Origin: Sphaerothrix epifaneia
GTDB lineage: Bacteria; Cyanobacteriota; Cyanobacteriia; Phormidesmidales; Phormidesmidaceae
DNA length: 64,000 bases
Direction of reading: 5' to 3'
NCBI RefSeq assembly: GCF_042788235.1
Contig: NZ_JBHZOL010000031.1
Coordinates: 124,001-188,000 of the forward strand
This document shows, piece by piece, positions 1 through 9,111 of the stretch. Both the position numbers and the translations under genes were made by a program. How positions within the stretch are numbered: position 1 is the stretch's first letter; each line of letters opens with the position of its first letter. The notes under the pieces were generated by a model, which had not been told where the DNA came from, ran no database searches, and was given only the letters and a program-made list of their open reading frames with translations.

Positions 1-37
1 ATTTATATAATATGCGGGGTCTCTCGGAGGTTCTCAG

Positions 38-646
38 ATGAGCGATCAGAGTTCATACGAGACATTAGGAGTAACTGAAGCTTCCTCATTTGAGGAAATT
101 CAGACAGCACGGGATCGCCTTCTAGAGGCGTGTTCAGACGATCGCAAGGAAATGGAAGCGATTGAGGCTGCTTACGATGCCATTCTAATGGAGCGGCTAC
201 GGCTGCGGCAGGAAGGCAAAATTAAGGTACCCGATCGGATCCGATTTGCTGAAAAATCGCCAGAGCCTGCGCTTGATGCTCCGCCTGCAGTGTCTCGACC
301 CAATGCAGCATGGCTTAACCAGCTACTAGACACACCTGAGCGCAAAGATATTTTGCAGCCAGCCGGAATTTTTTGCTTACTCGCACTTGCTGGCTTTTAT
401 TCGCCTGCCTTAGCTTTGGCTTTAGGGGTTGCCTGTAGCGTTTATTTCCTCAATCGTAAGGAACACAAGCTTTGGCGCTCAGTTTTACTCACCCTTTTAG
501 GCTTGGTGATTGGTTTAGCGTTGGGGCTAACGGCTGGACAGCTCTTAATTCCCCAAGGGGCGGAATTCGAGTTTGCTAGCCCAGAAGCCGTGGCCGCTCT
601 GGTGACGTTTTTAGTCCTTTGGTTGGCTAGCAGCTTTCTGCGTTAA
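38..646 (+). CDS. CPP1-like J-domain membrane protein (DUF3353 family)
   Basis: The N-terminal ~75 residues resemble a J-like domain without a clear HPD motif: a short helix around YETLGV, then an ESL-like region of 'EAIEAAYDAILMERL' type. This is followed by a proline-rich linker and three hydrophobic segments at about residues 110-125, 128-140 and 148-195. That layout is typical of the cyanobacterial and plastid CPP1 family (chaperone-like protein of POR1), which in plants stabilises protochlorophyllide oxidoreductase at the thylakoid. ATG start preceded by CTCGGAGG, a good ribosome site. Length (202 aa) fits the family. The role in this organism is inferred from the family. Confidence 0.8.
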   Translation: MSDQSSYETLGVTEASSFEEIQTARDRLLEACSDDRKEMEAIEAAYDAILMERLRLRQEGKIKVPDRIRFAEKSPEPALDAPPAVSRPNAAWLNQLLDTPERKDILQPAGIFCLLALAGFYSPALALALGVACSVYFLNRKEHKLWRSVLLTLLGLVIGLALGLTAGQLLIPQGAEFEFASPEAVAALVTFLVLWLASSFLR

Positions 647-673
647 AAACCTGCCACTGAGGGATTCCAAGGC

Positions 674-1384
674 TTACTGTGAGCAACCAACTTTGGTGGG
701 CAGTGCTTGCTGCAAAATCAGATCAACCGCAGCGCCTAGATCTGGCACGATAAAGCTAGGCTGGTGAGCGGCTAGGCGATCGCGATCGCGAATGCCGCTC
801 AAAACCGCTACCACCGGAATACCGAATTGCTGGGCGGCAATGATGTCTGCTTCGGTGTCTCCAATCATCCAAACGTTAGCCCTAGCAGGGAGATCGGCTA
901 GAGCCTGCTGCATCAACAAAGGCTTATCCTTAACGTCTGTTTGCTTAACGTAATCGTCACTGAGGCAGTACCGCTTGGCGGGTGGAAAAAAGTGCTCTAA
1001 ACCGTGTTGCTCCAAAGCTGCTTTTAGCTCTCGATCGCGGCGCATGGTCATAACCGCTAGGTCAATCTGGGCAGCTTGAATCCGCTCTAAGGCGGCGATC
1101 GCCCCTGTTAGGGGGCGGTCATAGATGAGATAAGGCAAGGTGTGGACGGTATCGCGCCGTAAACGAGCAAAGGCTTTGGCTTGCTCAATGTCTAGCCCGG
1201 AACGCTGACCAATTTCTCGTTCGGGGATTTGAGCCCGCTTACAGCGCCAGAATTCTGCTTTGGTTAACGGTCGAATGGCCTGGTGGGGCAAACGGATGGT
1301 TTCTAGACAGTATTGATAAACCTGATAGTACCGCTGAGAAACATCCATAATCGGGCCATCAAAGTCTGTAATGATGCGCAGCAT
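674..1384 (-). CDS. HAD-superfamily hydrolase (phosphoglycolate-phosphatase-like)
   Basis: HAD motif I is DFDGPIMD at the very N-terminus. Motif II is the Thr in VMTMR, a conserved Lys follows (VKDKPLL), and motif IV is GDTEADI. The cap lies between motifs I and II (about residues 15-90). The start at 1384 (MLRIITDF) is chosen because family members begin just before motif I; the in-frame ATG 15 bases upstream would add five residues. It lies downstream of hpd on the same strand with a gap of about 60 bases. It probably dephosphorylates a small phosphorylated metabolite; the substrate cannot be read from sequence. Confidence 0.8.
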   Translation of the reverse strand: MLRIITDFDGPIMDVSQRYYQVYQYCLETIRLPHQAIRPLTKAEFWRCKRAQIPEREIGQRSGLDIEQAKAFARLRRDTVHTLPYLIYDRPLTGAIAALERIQAAQIDLAVMTMRRDRELKAALEQHGLEHFFPPAKRYCLSDDYVKQTDVKDKPLLMQQALADLPARANVWMIGDTEADIIAAQQFGIPVVAVLSGIRDRDRLAAHQPSFIVPDLGAAVDLILQQALPTKVGCSQ

Positions 1385-1445
1385 AAGGTGGCAGACCATT
1401 AACTTTTATTACAGGCTATCGCATCTTATCGGCTTTTTCGTATCT

Positions 1446-2543
1446 TCATAAACTGCCGCGTTTTTGCTGTTCCCGTTCAATCGCTTCAAATAAAGCTTGA
1501 AAATTGCCCTCCCCAAATCCTTCTGCCAATCGCTGCTGGTCATCTACCTGGTAGGGCTGGCGCTCAATCATTTCGAAAAAGAAGGTCGGTTCAGCAAAGA
1601 TTGGCTCTGTGAAGGTTTGCAGCAACAAAGCTTGAGGATGATCAGACGGCCAATCGACCAAAATTTGCTGCTGGGCGATCGCCTGCCAGTCTACCAAGGC
1701 TGGCAACCTCCCTAGTCGTTGGGGAAGCTGGTGATAGTAGGTAGGAGGCACCGAAATAAAGCGGATTTGTTTTTGTCTAAACGTCCTAACTGCTTGCACA
1801 ATATCGGCAGTCCGAAGGGCAGCATGCTGAATACCAATGCCCTGGTTGTAGTCTAAAAATTCTTGGATTTGCGAATTAACAGACGTTGGTTCATTAATGG
1901 GCATTTGGGCAGAGCCGTGGGGATGCACCATAACCTGGCTGCACAAACCTGAATGAGCGGTGCGAATTTCAAACGTCTGTTTGCGGCTAAACCCTAAAAC
2001 CGACTCGTACCAGTCGATGGCTTGAGCTAGTTGCCCCGCCGCTACGTTTAGCACCACATGATCTACGGCTAAAAAGTCTGCCGAGGTTTGATCAGCTCGG
2101 TTGGCTAAAAACTGCCACTGAGCCTGGGAACTAAGCAGGGGCACGGGTAAGTACTCAGGCGGCGATTCTATCAGGGTGTGGTGTAAGTGACCCCACCCCT
2201 GAACCTGGCACCACCGTAGACCTGGTCGTTGGGGGTCTGCGGTAATAGGCTGCAATAGCTGTGCGCCAGCGGCGATCGCCTGGGCGACCACAGTTTCTAG
2301 CTGCCGCACTGCAAATGCCACCCCCGCAACCCCGGCAGGGTGCTGCTGTAGATATTGGGCAACGGGGCTAGCTAAGGTTCGCGGGGAAGAAATCACAACC
2401 CTGACTCCCCCATTTTGCAAAACTTCGGTTTGGGCAGTGGCCTCTACTTGAGAAGCCACAACTTGAAACCTCAGCCGCTGTGAAAACCACTGTTTCCAAG
2501 CGATCGCATTTTCAACATAGAAGTGTAGATAGCAAATATCCAT
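1446..2543 (-). CDS. hpd: 4-hydroxyphenylpyruvate dioxygenase
   Basis: Two VOC-fold halves. The iron ligands sit in the C-terminal half: His in AVDHVVLNV, His in GIQHAALRT and Glu in FFEMIER. This is the standard 2-His-1-Glu set of HPPD. At 365 aa the length is normal. The enzyme converts 4-hydroxyphenylpyruvate to homogentisate, precursor of tocopherol in cyanobacteria. The next pathway gene, homogentisate phytyltransferase, lies at 44528-45496. A structured element (2569-2697) sits directly upstream of the start. Confidence 0.9.
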   Translation of the reverse strand: MDICYLHFYVENAIAWKQWFSQRLRFQVVASQVEATAQTEVLQNGGVRVVISSPRTLASPVAQYLQQHPAGVAGVAFAVRQLETVVAQAIAAGAQLLQPITADPQRPGLRWCQVQGWGHLHHTLIESPPEYLPVPLLSSQAQWQFLANRADQTSADFLAVDHVVLNVAAGQLAQAIDWYESVLGFSRKQTFEIRTAHSGLCSQVMVHPHGSAQMPINEPTSVNSQIQEFLDYNQGIGIQHAALRTADIVQAVRTFRQKQIRFISVPPTYYHQLPQRLGRLPALVDWQAIAQQQILVDWPSDHPQALLLQTFTEPIFAEPTFFFEMIERQPYQVDDQQRLAEGFGEGNFQALFEAIEREQQKRGSL

Positions 2544-2568
2544 AGCTAATGGAAAAATTAAGTTTTGA

Positions 2569-2697
2569 CGCTAGGGTAAGGTTAGACCCCAACTACGCCC
2601 TTGAGTCTGCAAAGCCAACCTCGCTTTACGACTGCTGGCTCCGTCTAATACTGCTAGCTCACATCTAGTCCTGCCTGCAGTAAACGGTACCCTAGCG
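2569..2697. ncRNA. Candidate structured RNA or leader element between hpd and psbQ
   Basis: The outer stem is a 10-base perfect inverted repeat, CGCTAGGGTA (2569-2578) with TACCCTAGCG (2688-2697). Nested inside on the plus strand are TTAGAC/GTCTAA (2582-2587 with 2643-2648), GCC/GGC (2597-2599 with 2637-2639), AGTC/GACT (2604-2607 with 2630-2633) and AAAGC/GCTTT (2611-2615 with 2623-2627) around a 7-base loop. Small hairpins CTAG..CTAG and CTGC..GCAG lie on the 3' side. The shape is a long hairpin with a bulged 3' side. It could be a free ncRNA, or a leader of hpd (minus strand, ends 25 bases before its start). Strand is not settled. A 10-bp repeat alone can arise by chance; the nesting is the argument. 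Confidence 0.35.
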
Positions 2698-2843
2698 GAT
2701 CTGGTATCTGCTGAAGGGCTGAGATTGAGGCTCTCTGAACTGGCAAAGTCGAGCATTCCTCCGTAAAATACCTTCACAAGAGAGAATACTCAGTTTTTGA
2801 GCGTCTGATCAGGCTTATCAGTGCATTAGGAGGGACAAATTCT

Positions 2844-3287
2844 ATGACATGGCATCGGTCATTCATTCGCCTACTTGTGGCTGCGATCGCAGTGCTAATC
2901 GTTAGCTGTAGCCCAGCCCAGCAGGCTCCCCCTCCTACCTACAGTCCAACCCAAATCGAGCAAATTCAGGCTTATGTGCCGCGTGTTATTGCCCTACGAG
3001 AACGCATTCCAGAACTCAAAGCCTACATTCAAGCTCAAGATTGGACAAATGTGCAGTCATTTATTCATGGCCCTCTGGGGGAATTACGGGCACGAATGAA
3101 TCGTTTAGCTCGTCAGTTGTTACCCCAAGCGCAAACCAAGGCTAACGATCTGGCTCAAGATTTATACAACCATCTTGTAGCCATTGACGAAGCGGCTGTC
3201 GCTCGCAACGCCTCGGTTGCTAAGCGGCAGTATCAAGCTGCTTTAGAAGATTTTGATGCTTTTCTAGACCTGGTGCCCCAGCCTTAG
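2844..3287 (+). CDS. psbQ: Photosystem II extrinsic lipoprotein PsbQ (CyanoQ)
   Basis: Signal peptide with lipobox LIVSC (Cys at about residue 22), a proline-rich stretch, then a helical bundle. Family-specific strings are visible: SFIHGPLGELR, ARQLLPQ and YQAALEDFDAFLDL. Length 147 aa is usual. Lipid-anchored on the lumenal face of PSII, it stabilises the oxygen-evolving complex. The start at 2844 has AGGAGGG at 2828-2834. The next gene begins five bases after its stop, so co-transcription is likely. Confidence 0.92.
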   Translation: MTWHRSFIRLLVAAIAVLIVSCSPAQQAPPPTYSPTQIEQIQAYVPRVIALRERIPELKAYIQAQDWTNVQSFIHGPLGELRARMNRLARQLLPQAQTKANDLAQDLYNHLVAIDEAAVARNASVAKRQYQAALEDFDAFLDLVPQP

Positions 3288-3292
3288 CCATT

Positions 3293-4378
3293 GTGAACAA
3301 TCGAGTCGTTGTTATCGGCTGTGGCGTTGTCGGAGCCGCGATCGCGTATGAGTTGAGCCAAGTACCCCACTGGGAGGTATGGGTCTGCGATCGCCAGTTT
3401 CCGGCTCAAGGCTCTACGGGAGCCGCGCTGGGGGTTTTGATGGGGGTGATTAGCCATAAGGTTAAAGGTCGCACCTGGCAGCTACGCGAAGCTAGCTTGC
3501 AGCGTTACGAAACGCTGATTCCAGCGCTAGAAAGGGCGATTGGTCACCCCCTGCCGTTTAATCGCGCAGGAATTCTCAGCCTCTGCTTTGACGCCGCAGA
3601 CATTGCTAAATGGCAGCAGCTACAGCAAACGCGACAGGCTCAAGGCTGGCCTCTAGAAATTTGGTCACCCCAACAGCTCAAAGCTCAATGTCCTCACCTC
3701 AAGGTTGAGGCTGTGCAAGCAGCCATTTACTCGCCGCGCGATCGCCAGATCGATCCCACAGCGCTAACGCTGGCTCTGGTCAAAGCCGCCCAGCAAAACG
3801 GGGTTCACTTTCAGTTTGGCTGTGAGGTACAGGCAATTGAACCGACCGCCCCCGGTCACGCAGCACAGGTACACACTAGCAACGGCGCGATCGCCGCAGA
3901 CTGGGTCGTCATTGCGGCGGGTTTGGGGTCTGGCTCGCTAGCGAAGCAAGCTGTTTCTTTGATACCCGTTTTAGGGCAGGCGGTGCGGCTACAGCTAGAG
4001 GCTCCTTTAGGCGATCCCGGCTTTCAACCCGTCATCAACGGTCGCGATATCCATCTAGTCCCGTTAAGCGCAAATCAATACTGGATTGGAGCCACCGTCG
4101 AATTTCCGCCCAACAGCCCAACTCCGGTTACTCAGCCCCAAGCAGAAGCGTTAGAGAGCTTGATTCAAGGCGCGATCGCTTACTGTCCGGCGATCGCCCA
4201 GGGCACTTGTTTACAAACCTGGTCAGGACTGCGCCCCCGACCGCAAGGGCGTCCGGCTCCGGTCATTGAGAAGCTGACAGGCTATGACAACGTGATTGTA
4301 GCCACCGGACACTACCGTAATGGCGTTTTGCTAGCACCCGCAACGGCGCAGCAAGTTAAGCACCTGATGGGGGCTTAG
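3293..4378 (+). CDS. FAD-dependent oxidoreductase of the DAO/glycine oxidase (ThiO-like) family
   Basis: The GTG start opens directly into a Rossmann fingerprint, VVVIGCGVVGAAIAYEL. A second dinucleotide-fold signature is VVIAAGLGSGSLA, and the C-terminal FAD contact is VATGHYRNGVLLAPATA, typical of D-amino-acid oxidase and glycine oxidase enzymes. Length 361 aa fits. ThiO makes iminoglycine for the thiamine thiazole ring, but no thi gene is near, so the substrate is open. It follows psbQ by only five bases. Confidence 0.78.
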   Translation: MNNRVVVIGCGVVGAAIAYELSQVPHWEVWVCDRQFPAQGSTGAALGVLMGVISHKVKGRTWQLREASLQRYETLIPALERAIGHPLPFNRAGILSLCFDAADIAKWQQLQQTRQAQGWPLEIWSPQQLKAQCPHLKVEAVQAAIYSPRDRQIDPTALTLALVKAAQQNGVHFQFGCEVQAIEPTAPGHAAQVHTSNGAIAADWVVIAAGLGSGSLAKQAVSLIPVLGQAVRLQLEAPLGDPGFQPVINGRDIHLVPLSANQYWIGATVEFPPNSPTPVTQPQAEALESLIQGAIAYCPAIAQGTCLQTWSGLRPRPQGRPAPVIEKLTGYDNVIVATGHYRNGVLLAPATAQQVKHLMGA

Positions 4379-4467
4379 CACTACCACCGCAATCGCCCTG
4401 GAAGTTGCCGCTACAGAAGGGATAACATGCCATAGACTAGAGGAACAAACTCATCTAGGGAGTTAAG

Positions 4468-5310
4468 GTGGCACTAGAATCCTCCTGGCAGGAGATGCTG
4501 ACATCGGTTGAAATTGCGGCGCACAAACTGACCCGTAGCCTCAAGCGGGAAAAAGCGTTTTCTTCACGGGTCAACCAGACTTCAGCACAAACGCTGTGGC
4601 TGGCAGGGCTAACGGGATTCGTACTAGCCACTTCAAACTGGCGGCTACTGGCGGCTATGTCTGTTGGCATCGGCTCTATTCGTTTAATTAACTGGCTGGC
4701 TGATGAAGCCCACTGGCAACTGTTTGAGCAAAGCTGTGAAAAGCTCTGGTTGCAGCTCAAGCAGCCCACTGTTATGACCGCTGCTAGTGGCTTGGCAATG
4801 AGTATAGCCGCCTACGGCGTTTTATCTCTTTGGTCAGCAGTTGATAATCCCTGGTTGGCCTTGGGCTTGCTCACACCAACCGGGCTGAGTCTAGCCACGC
4901 TGGCCTTATTGCTCTGGCAGTTCAAAGCGTCTGCAGTTCACACCAGCCCAGAGAGCGATCCCCACCAGCTTCTGGCGCAACTGACTCATAGCGATCCCCT
5001 ACGGCGTCTAGTGGCTATTCAGCGCTTAATTTATTGGCTTGACCCAACCAGCAGCCAGCAAACGCCCTATGATCTGGAGCGCTCTACTGCGATGCGATCG
5101 CAAATCATTGACTGTTTTCGAGTGCTTTTGGTGCAAGAAAGCGATCCCATTGTTCGCAATACCTTACGAGCAGGGCTTCAGGCAACCTCAGCCACCTTAC
5201 CCCAGCTGAGTCAAGGGGCACCGCCGCTGCAGCTAGAATCTGTGGCTCGGGTATCGGCGCTGCGATCGCCCCTGCGCCGTTCTCAAACTGAGTATGTAGA
5301 GTCCGTTTAG
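4468..5310 (+). CDS. Conserved cyanobacterial membrane protein, armadillo-like C-terminus
   Basis: GTG start with GGGAG upstream. About 40 polar residues are followed by two hydrophobic pairs (about residues 43-70 and 95-150). A soluble helical C-terminus contains repeat-like segments (ANDPLRRLVAIQRL-type and ESDPIVRNTLRAGL), which suggests a HEAT/armadillo fold. Resembles cyanobacterial proteins annotated only as armadillo-type-fold containing. No function known. 280 aa. Confidence 0.65.
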   Translation: MALESSWQEMLTSVEIAAHKLTRSLKREKAFSSRVNQTSAQTLWLAGLTGFVLATSNWRLLAAMSVGIGSIRLINWLADEAHWQLFEQSCEKLWLQLKQPTVMTAASGLAMSIAAYGVLSLWSAVDNPWLALGLLTPTGLSLATLALLLWQFKASAVHTSPESDPHQLLAQLTHSDPLRRLVAIQRLIYWLDPTSSQQTPYDLERSTAMRSQIIDCFRVLLVQESDPIVRNTLRAGLQATSATLPQLSQGAPPLQLESVARVSALRSPLRRSQTEYVESV

Positions 5311-5410
5311 GTTAGCCCGCCGCAATAGCGAGAAAAATATAATAAACCGACTGAGATAGCAGCTCAAGACGTATGCTAGAAAATCCTGTGTGCTATTAGT
5401 TCTAATCGTT

Positions 5411-6133
5411 ATGGATCGCTTTCGAGTCGAAGTTATTACCCAAACACCCTATCCGCAGCAGGCGATCTACGCGGCTATGCACCAAGACTATGCCGAGGCG
5501 TTTGTGGCTGATGAGCGCGATCGCTGGCCGGATGAAGCCAAGGCTGGCGATTTAGTGATCAAAAATCTGCTCAAAGGCGGTCGCGGCCATTACGGCCCCT
5601 TAGAACACCCTCAAATCGTCCTTAACTGCGGCTGGTTTCCCCACTCCACCATGCAGCAAATCCGCACCCATCGCGTGGGCGTGAGCTTCGATGTGCAGTC
5701 ATTTCGTTACACTGGGATCAGACTGCTAGATGTGGTCAAAGGCCAGCGAGAGGTGGATGAAGTTTTTTATTTGCGTCCTGTAGGGTTCTATAGCGATCGC
5801 CAGGGTAAGCGCTACGAATATACTGCCGAGCAGCGACAGCAAGATCTCGATTGGTGCTTAGCGGCTTGTCAGCACTACCAGCAGCGAATTGAGCAGGGGC
5901 TTTCAGAAGAACATGCGCGGGGATTGATCCCGTTCGATGTCCGGCAGCACTGGGTGATGTCGGCTAACGTGCGATCGCTGATGCATCTGCTCGACTTGCG
6001 TTGGAAAGCCGATGCCCAACTTGAAGCCCAAAAACTATGTGAGTTTATCTGGCCCCACTTTCAAGCCTGGGTGCCAGCGATCGCCCAATGGTACGAAGAC
6101 AACCGCTTAAAAAAAGCCCGTCTAGCGCCGTAG
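5411..6133 (+). CDS. thyX: FAD-dependent thymidylate synthase ThyX
   Basis: Carries the cyanobacterial form of the ThyX signature, IRTHRVGVSFDVQSFRY (RxHR-x7-S), and the flavin/dUMP-binding GHYGPLEH. C-terminal RSLMHLLDLRWKADAQ is also family-typical. It makes dTMP from dUMP using methylene-tetrahydrofolate and reduced flavin. The ATG at 5411 (MDRFRVEVI) is preferred; an in-frame GTG 21 bases upstream adds only a short hydrophobic tail and has no ribosome site. 240 aa from this start. Confidence 0.92.
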   Translation: MDRFRVEVITQTPYPQQAIYAAMHQDYAEAFVADERDRWPDEAKAGDLVIKNLLKGGRGHYGPLEHPQIVLNCGWFPHSTMQQIRTHRVGVSFDVQSFRYTGIRLLDVVKGQREVDEVFYLRPVGFYSDRQGKRYEYTAEQRQQDLDWCLAACQHYQQRIEQGLSEEHARGLIPFDVRQHWVMSANVRSLMHLLDLRWKADAQLEAQKLCEFIWPHFQAWVPAIAQWYEDNRLKKARLAP

Positions 6134-6142
6134 CGCTGAAGT

Positions 6143-6403
6143 TCAATATTCATCCGTATGCGGCGCGCTAGGAGCCGCCGTATCGTTCAGCGACCAATGA
6201 TATTCAATCGCAATCCCCGAACTGCGGCAGCTTTCTTCAAGCTGTTTTTGTTGAGACAGGGCTTTACGCAGGGTAAAAATTAGCTCCTGTATTTGTTGCT
6301 GCTGGGGCGATCGCTGCTGAAGCGAAAACAAAGTTTGTCGCTCTAATAGCTGTAGCAAGAGTTCATAGTGAATGTGAGAAGGCAACGGAATTGGCCGATC
6401 CAT
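6143..6403 (-). CDS. Small cyanobacterial protein of DUF5340 type
   Basis: 86 aa. It opens IPLPSHIHYELLLQLLERQT and contains LRKALSQQKQLE and EYHWSLND, matching a small family of helical cyanobacterial proteins I recognise as DUF5340. No known function and no membrane segment. Convergent with thyX (10-base gap) and downstream of trpC on the same strand (about 45 bases). Confidence 0.7.
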   Translation of the reverse strand: MDRPIPLPSHIHYELLLQLLERQTLFSLQQRSPQQQQIQELIFTLRKALSQQKQLEESCRSSGIAIEYHWSLNDTAAPSAPHTDEY

Positions 6404-6447
6404 AGGCTCTATAACAGACTTATTTCAACGGGGGCAGAAAGATTATC

Positions 6448-7329
6448 TTAAGCAAACAGGGCGGCGATCGCCTCACCTAAATCAGGTTGCCTCATCAAAG
6501 ATTCCCCAATGAGCACCGCCTGCGCCCCCGCCTGCTGTACAAACTGAATATCCGCCGAGTCAAATAGACCTGACTCACTGACAACGAGCACATCACGAGA
6601 CTGCAATATGGCTTGCCGCTGGCTGATCAACGTTTGGGTGGTCGCTAAATCAGTCGTAAAGTCTTCCAAATTACGATTGTTAATGCCAATTAACTGTACC
6701 TCTTCAATCGCCAGCACTCGATCTAGTTCTTCTAGGGTATGGACTTCCACCAAGGCACTCATGCCCAATGCTTTAGCAATCCGTACAAAGTAGCGCAAAT
6801 CTTCATCAGAAAGAACAGCCGCAATGAGCAAAATCGCATCCGCCCCACTTACGCGAGCCAAATAAATCTGGTACGGATAAATCAGAAAATCCTTACACAA
6901 CAGCGGCACCGCTACCGCCGCTCGAATGGCTGCAAGATAGGCAAAATCGCCCTGAAAAAAGGTTTTATCCGTCAACACAGACAAACAAGCTGCCCCAGCC
7001 GAGGCATACGCCTGAGCAATTTCAACAGGTTGAAAGTCTGGGCGAATGACCCCTTTGCTCGGAGAAGCTTTTTTCACTTCAGCAATCAGGGCTGGCTGAG
7101 TCTTACTTTGGCGCAAAGCTGCTATAAAGTTGCGTGGTGGCGCAGTTGCCAGCACCCGCCGCTGCAGATCAGCCAAAGAAAGCTGTTCGCGCATTTGGCT
7201 AACTTCTGTTTCTTTGTGCCAGATGATTTTTTCTAAAATGTTGCGCGGTTCAGCTTCAGGGACACGCACCTGGTAGCTCAAATTTTGTACTTTAACGGAT
7301 GGATTAGGTGGGCGTCTGCGGATCTTCAT
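6448..7329 (-). CDS. trpC: Indole-3-glycerol phosphate synthase
   Basis: TIM-barrel IGPS with PALIAEVKKASPSKGVI (catalytic Lys and phosphate loop), LLCKDFLIYPYQI, LVEVHTLEEL, IGINNRNL and VVSESG. It closes the indole ring in tryptophan synthesis. The N-terminal ~30-residue extension is common in cyanobacteria. It starts 24 bases after lpdA on the same strand, a linkage I recall from other cyanobacteria, and is probably co-transcribed with it. Confidence 0.95.
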   Translation of the reverse strand: MKIRRRPPNPSVKVQNLSYQVRVPEAEPRNILEKIIWHKETEVSQMREQLSLADLQRRVLATAPPRNFIAALRQSKTQPALIAEVKKASPSKGVIRPDFQPVEIAQAYASAGAACLSVLTDKTFFQGDFAYLAAIRAAVAVPLLCKDFLIYPYQIYLARVSGADAILLIAAVLSDEDLRYFVRIAKALGMSALVEVHTLEELDRVLAIEEVQLIGINNRNLEDFTTDLATTQTLISQRQAILQSRDVLVVSESGLFDSADIQFVQQAGAQAVLIGESLMRQPDLGEAIAALFA

Positions 7330-7353
7330 GGCACCTGTTTAACGAGCAAAAAA

Positions 7354-8802
7354 CTAGTGGGCAACTTCTGCCCGCTTGAAGGCTTCATCTAAAACCTCTG
7401 ATAGCGTTGGGTGAGTGTGTACCATAAAGGACAAATCTGCAACAGAGGTTTTTTGAGCGATCGCATTAGCGGCTTCTTGGATCAAATCAGAGGCGTGCAG
7501 CCCAATAATATGCGCCCCCAAAATTTCCCCTGTATCTTTGCGATAAATTACCTTGGCTAACCCTTCGACTTCGCCTTCAGCCAGTGCTTTAGAGTTGCCC
7601 TTAAAGTAAGTGCGTACCGCACCGACCTGAAAACCCTGCTGTTCTGCCAGTTCTTTGGCGGCAGGCTCTGTTAGCCCCACAAAGCTGACCTCCGGATGGG
7701 TAAACGCCGCCGCTGGAATGCTGAGATAGTTGACTTCACGCGGGCGATCGCAAATATTTTCTACCGCTACAACCCCTTGGGCTGAAGCCGCATGAGCCAG
7801 CATCATCTTGCCCATCGCATCACCAATAGCCCAGAGGTGGGGAACGGGTTCTCCGTTCCTCAACACAGCCAAATACGCATCCGTAGGAATAAAGCCACGC
7901 CGATCTAGCTCAACGCCAACACTCTCAAGACCCAAGTTTTGAGTCGCCGGAATGCGCCCCGTAGCTACCAAGCAAGCGTCTACCTCTAAAACTTCGCTGA
8001 CTTCCTTAGTTTTCGGATCAGCCAGTTCAATCACAACGGGCGAACCCGGTTTAACCGTTTTGGCGATCGCCCCAACCTTGGTTTCAATATCACGAGGATT
8101 GATTAAAACTCGCTGCGCAATTTTGGCAATGTCGGGATCAAACGTTGGCATCAGGCGATCGAGCGCTTCGATTAGCGTCACCTCTGAACCCAAAGCCGTA
8201 TAAATATCAGAAAATTCTAGGCCAATATACCCACTGCCAATAATTGCAATCCATTGGGGAAGCCAGTCTAGCTTCAGAGCCTCATCACTGGTAAAAACAG
8301 TTTTACCGTCTAGCTCAATTCCAGGCGGCACAAAAGGCACCGATCCCGTCGATAGCAGAACATCTTTTGCCGTCAACATCTGGCTACCGGAGGCGGTTTC
8401 AACCACTACCTTTTGCTCGCCTGCTAGCTTGCCCCAGCCTTTGATCACGTCAATTCCTAAGCGAGTCAGGCTATTACTCATATCGCCTTGAATCTTACTC
8501 ACCAGGTCTTTAGCATGATCTGCGATCGCCTGCCGCTCAAACGAAACATCTCCTACCTGAATGCCCAAAGACTTGAGGTGGTGAGTGTTGCGCAGTTCTC
8601 TCACTCGGCCAGAAGCTGCCAGAAGCGCCTTTGAAGGAATACAGCCACGATTAACACAGGTGCCGCCAATATCACCTGCTTCAACAATGGCAGTCTTAAG
8701 GCCGCACTTAACGGCATGAAGGGCAGCACCATGTCCACCAACGCCAGCCCCAATAATCACTAAGTCGTAATCGAACGCCTGACTCACGTCCCTCTCCTGC
8801 AT
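7354..8802 (-). CDS. lpdA: Dihydrolipoyl dehydrogenase (E3)
   Basis: FAD fingerprint DLVIIGAGVGGHGAALHAV. The redox-active disulfide is GGTCVNRGCIPSKALL, the second NAD-binding fold is IAIIGSGYIGLEFSDIY, and the C-terminal catalytic His is in MVHTHPTLSE. 482 aa, standard for E3. It reoxidises lipoamide in the pyruvate dehydrogenase complex and glycine cleavage. A TTGCTAAC/GTTAGCAA inverted repeat lies just upstream of its start. Confidence 0.96.
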   Translation of the reverse strand: MQERDVSQAFDYDLVIIGAGVGGHGAALHAVKCGLKTAIVEAGDIGGTCVNRGCIPSKALLAASGRVRELRNTHHLKSLGIQVGDVSFERQAIADHAKDLVSKIQGDMSNSLTRLGIDVIKGWGKLAGEQKVVVETASGSQMLTAKDVLLSTGSVPFVPPGIELDGKTVFTSDEALKLDWLPQWIAIIGSGYIGLEFSDIYTALGSEVTLIEALDRLMPTFDPDIAKIAQRVLINPRDIETKVGAIAKTVKPGSPVVIELADPKTKEVSEVLEVDACLVATGRIPATQNLGLESVGVELDRRGFIPTDAYLAVLRNGEPVPHLWAIGDAMGKMMLAHAASAQGVVAVENICDRPREVNYLSIPAAAFTHPEVSFVGLTEPAAKELAEQQGFQVGAVRTYFKGNSKALAEGEVEGLAKVIYRKDTGEILGAHIIGLHASDLIQEAANAIAQKTSVADLSFMVHTHPTLSEVLDEAFKRAEVAH

Positions 8803-8825
8803 CCAATGGGTCTAAAACGAAACGC

Positions 8826-8852
8826 TTGCTAACATCTTAAGAACGTTAGCAA
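8826..8852. promoter_or_regulatory. Inverted repeat upstream of lpdA, possible operator or leader hairpin
   Basis: TTGCTAAC (8826-8833) and GTTAGCAA (8845-8852) form a perfect 8-base inverted repeat around an 11-base spacer. It is 24 bases upstream of the lpdA start, in the leader or promoter. No regulator can be named. The rest of the 8803-9111 gap holds nothing I can identify. Confidence 0.3.
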
Positions 8853-9111
8853 TACCATAGACATCGTTACACAAAATTACGCCCTTCATGCTCACACATA
8901 AAGATCCACGGCTCAGGCGGTACAAGGTTCAATGCGATTCGGCGGTCAGTTTTGGGCACCTTCTAAAGAATTCAGACCCAGTCTGAGGCAATTTCTGCTT
9001 TTGTGCGGTTGCTACTTGCCCCAAACGGTAAGTTGAATATCAATTGAGGCATCCTGAATAGGTGTCTTGAAATTATCGAGAGATTTCCCATTGGATTCTG
9101 GAGCGGATTGT

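Noticed and set aside
2571..2777. 68-codon minus-strand ORF between hpd and psbQ
   Set aside because: It coincides with the inverted-repeat element, has no family match and no good ribosome site; likely chance.
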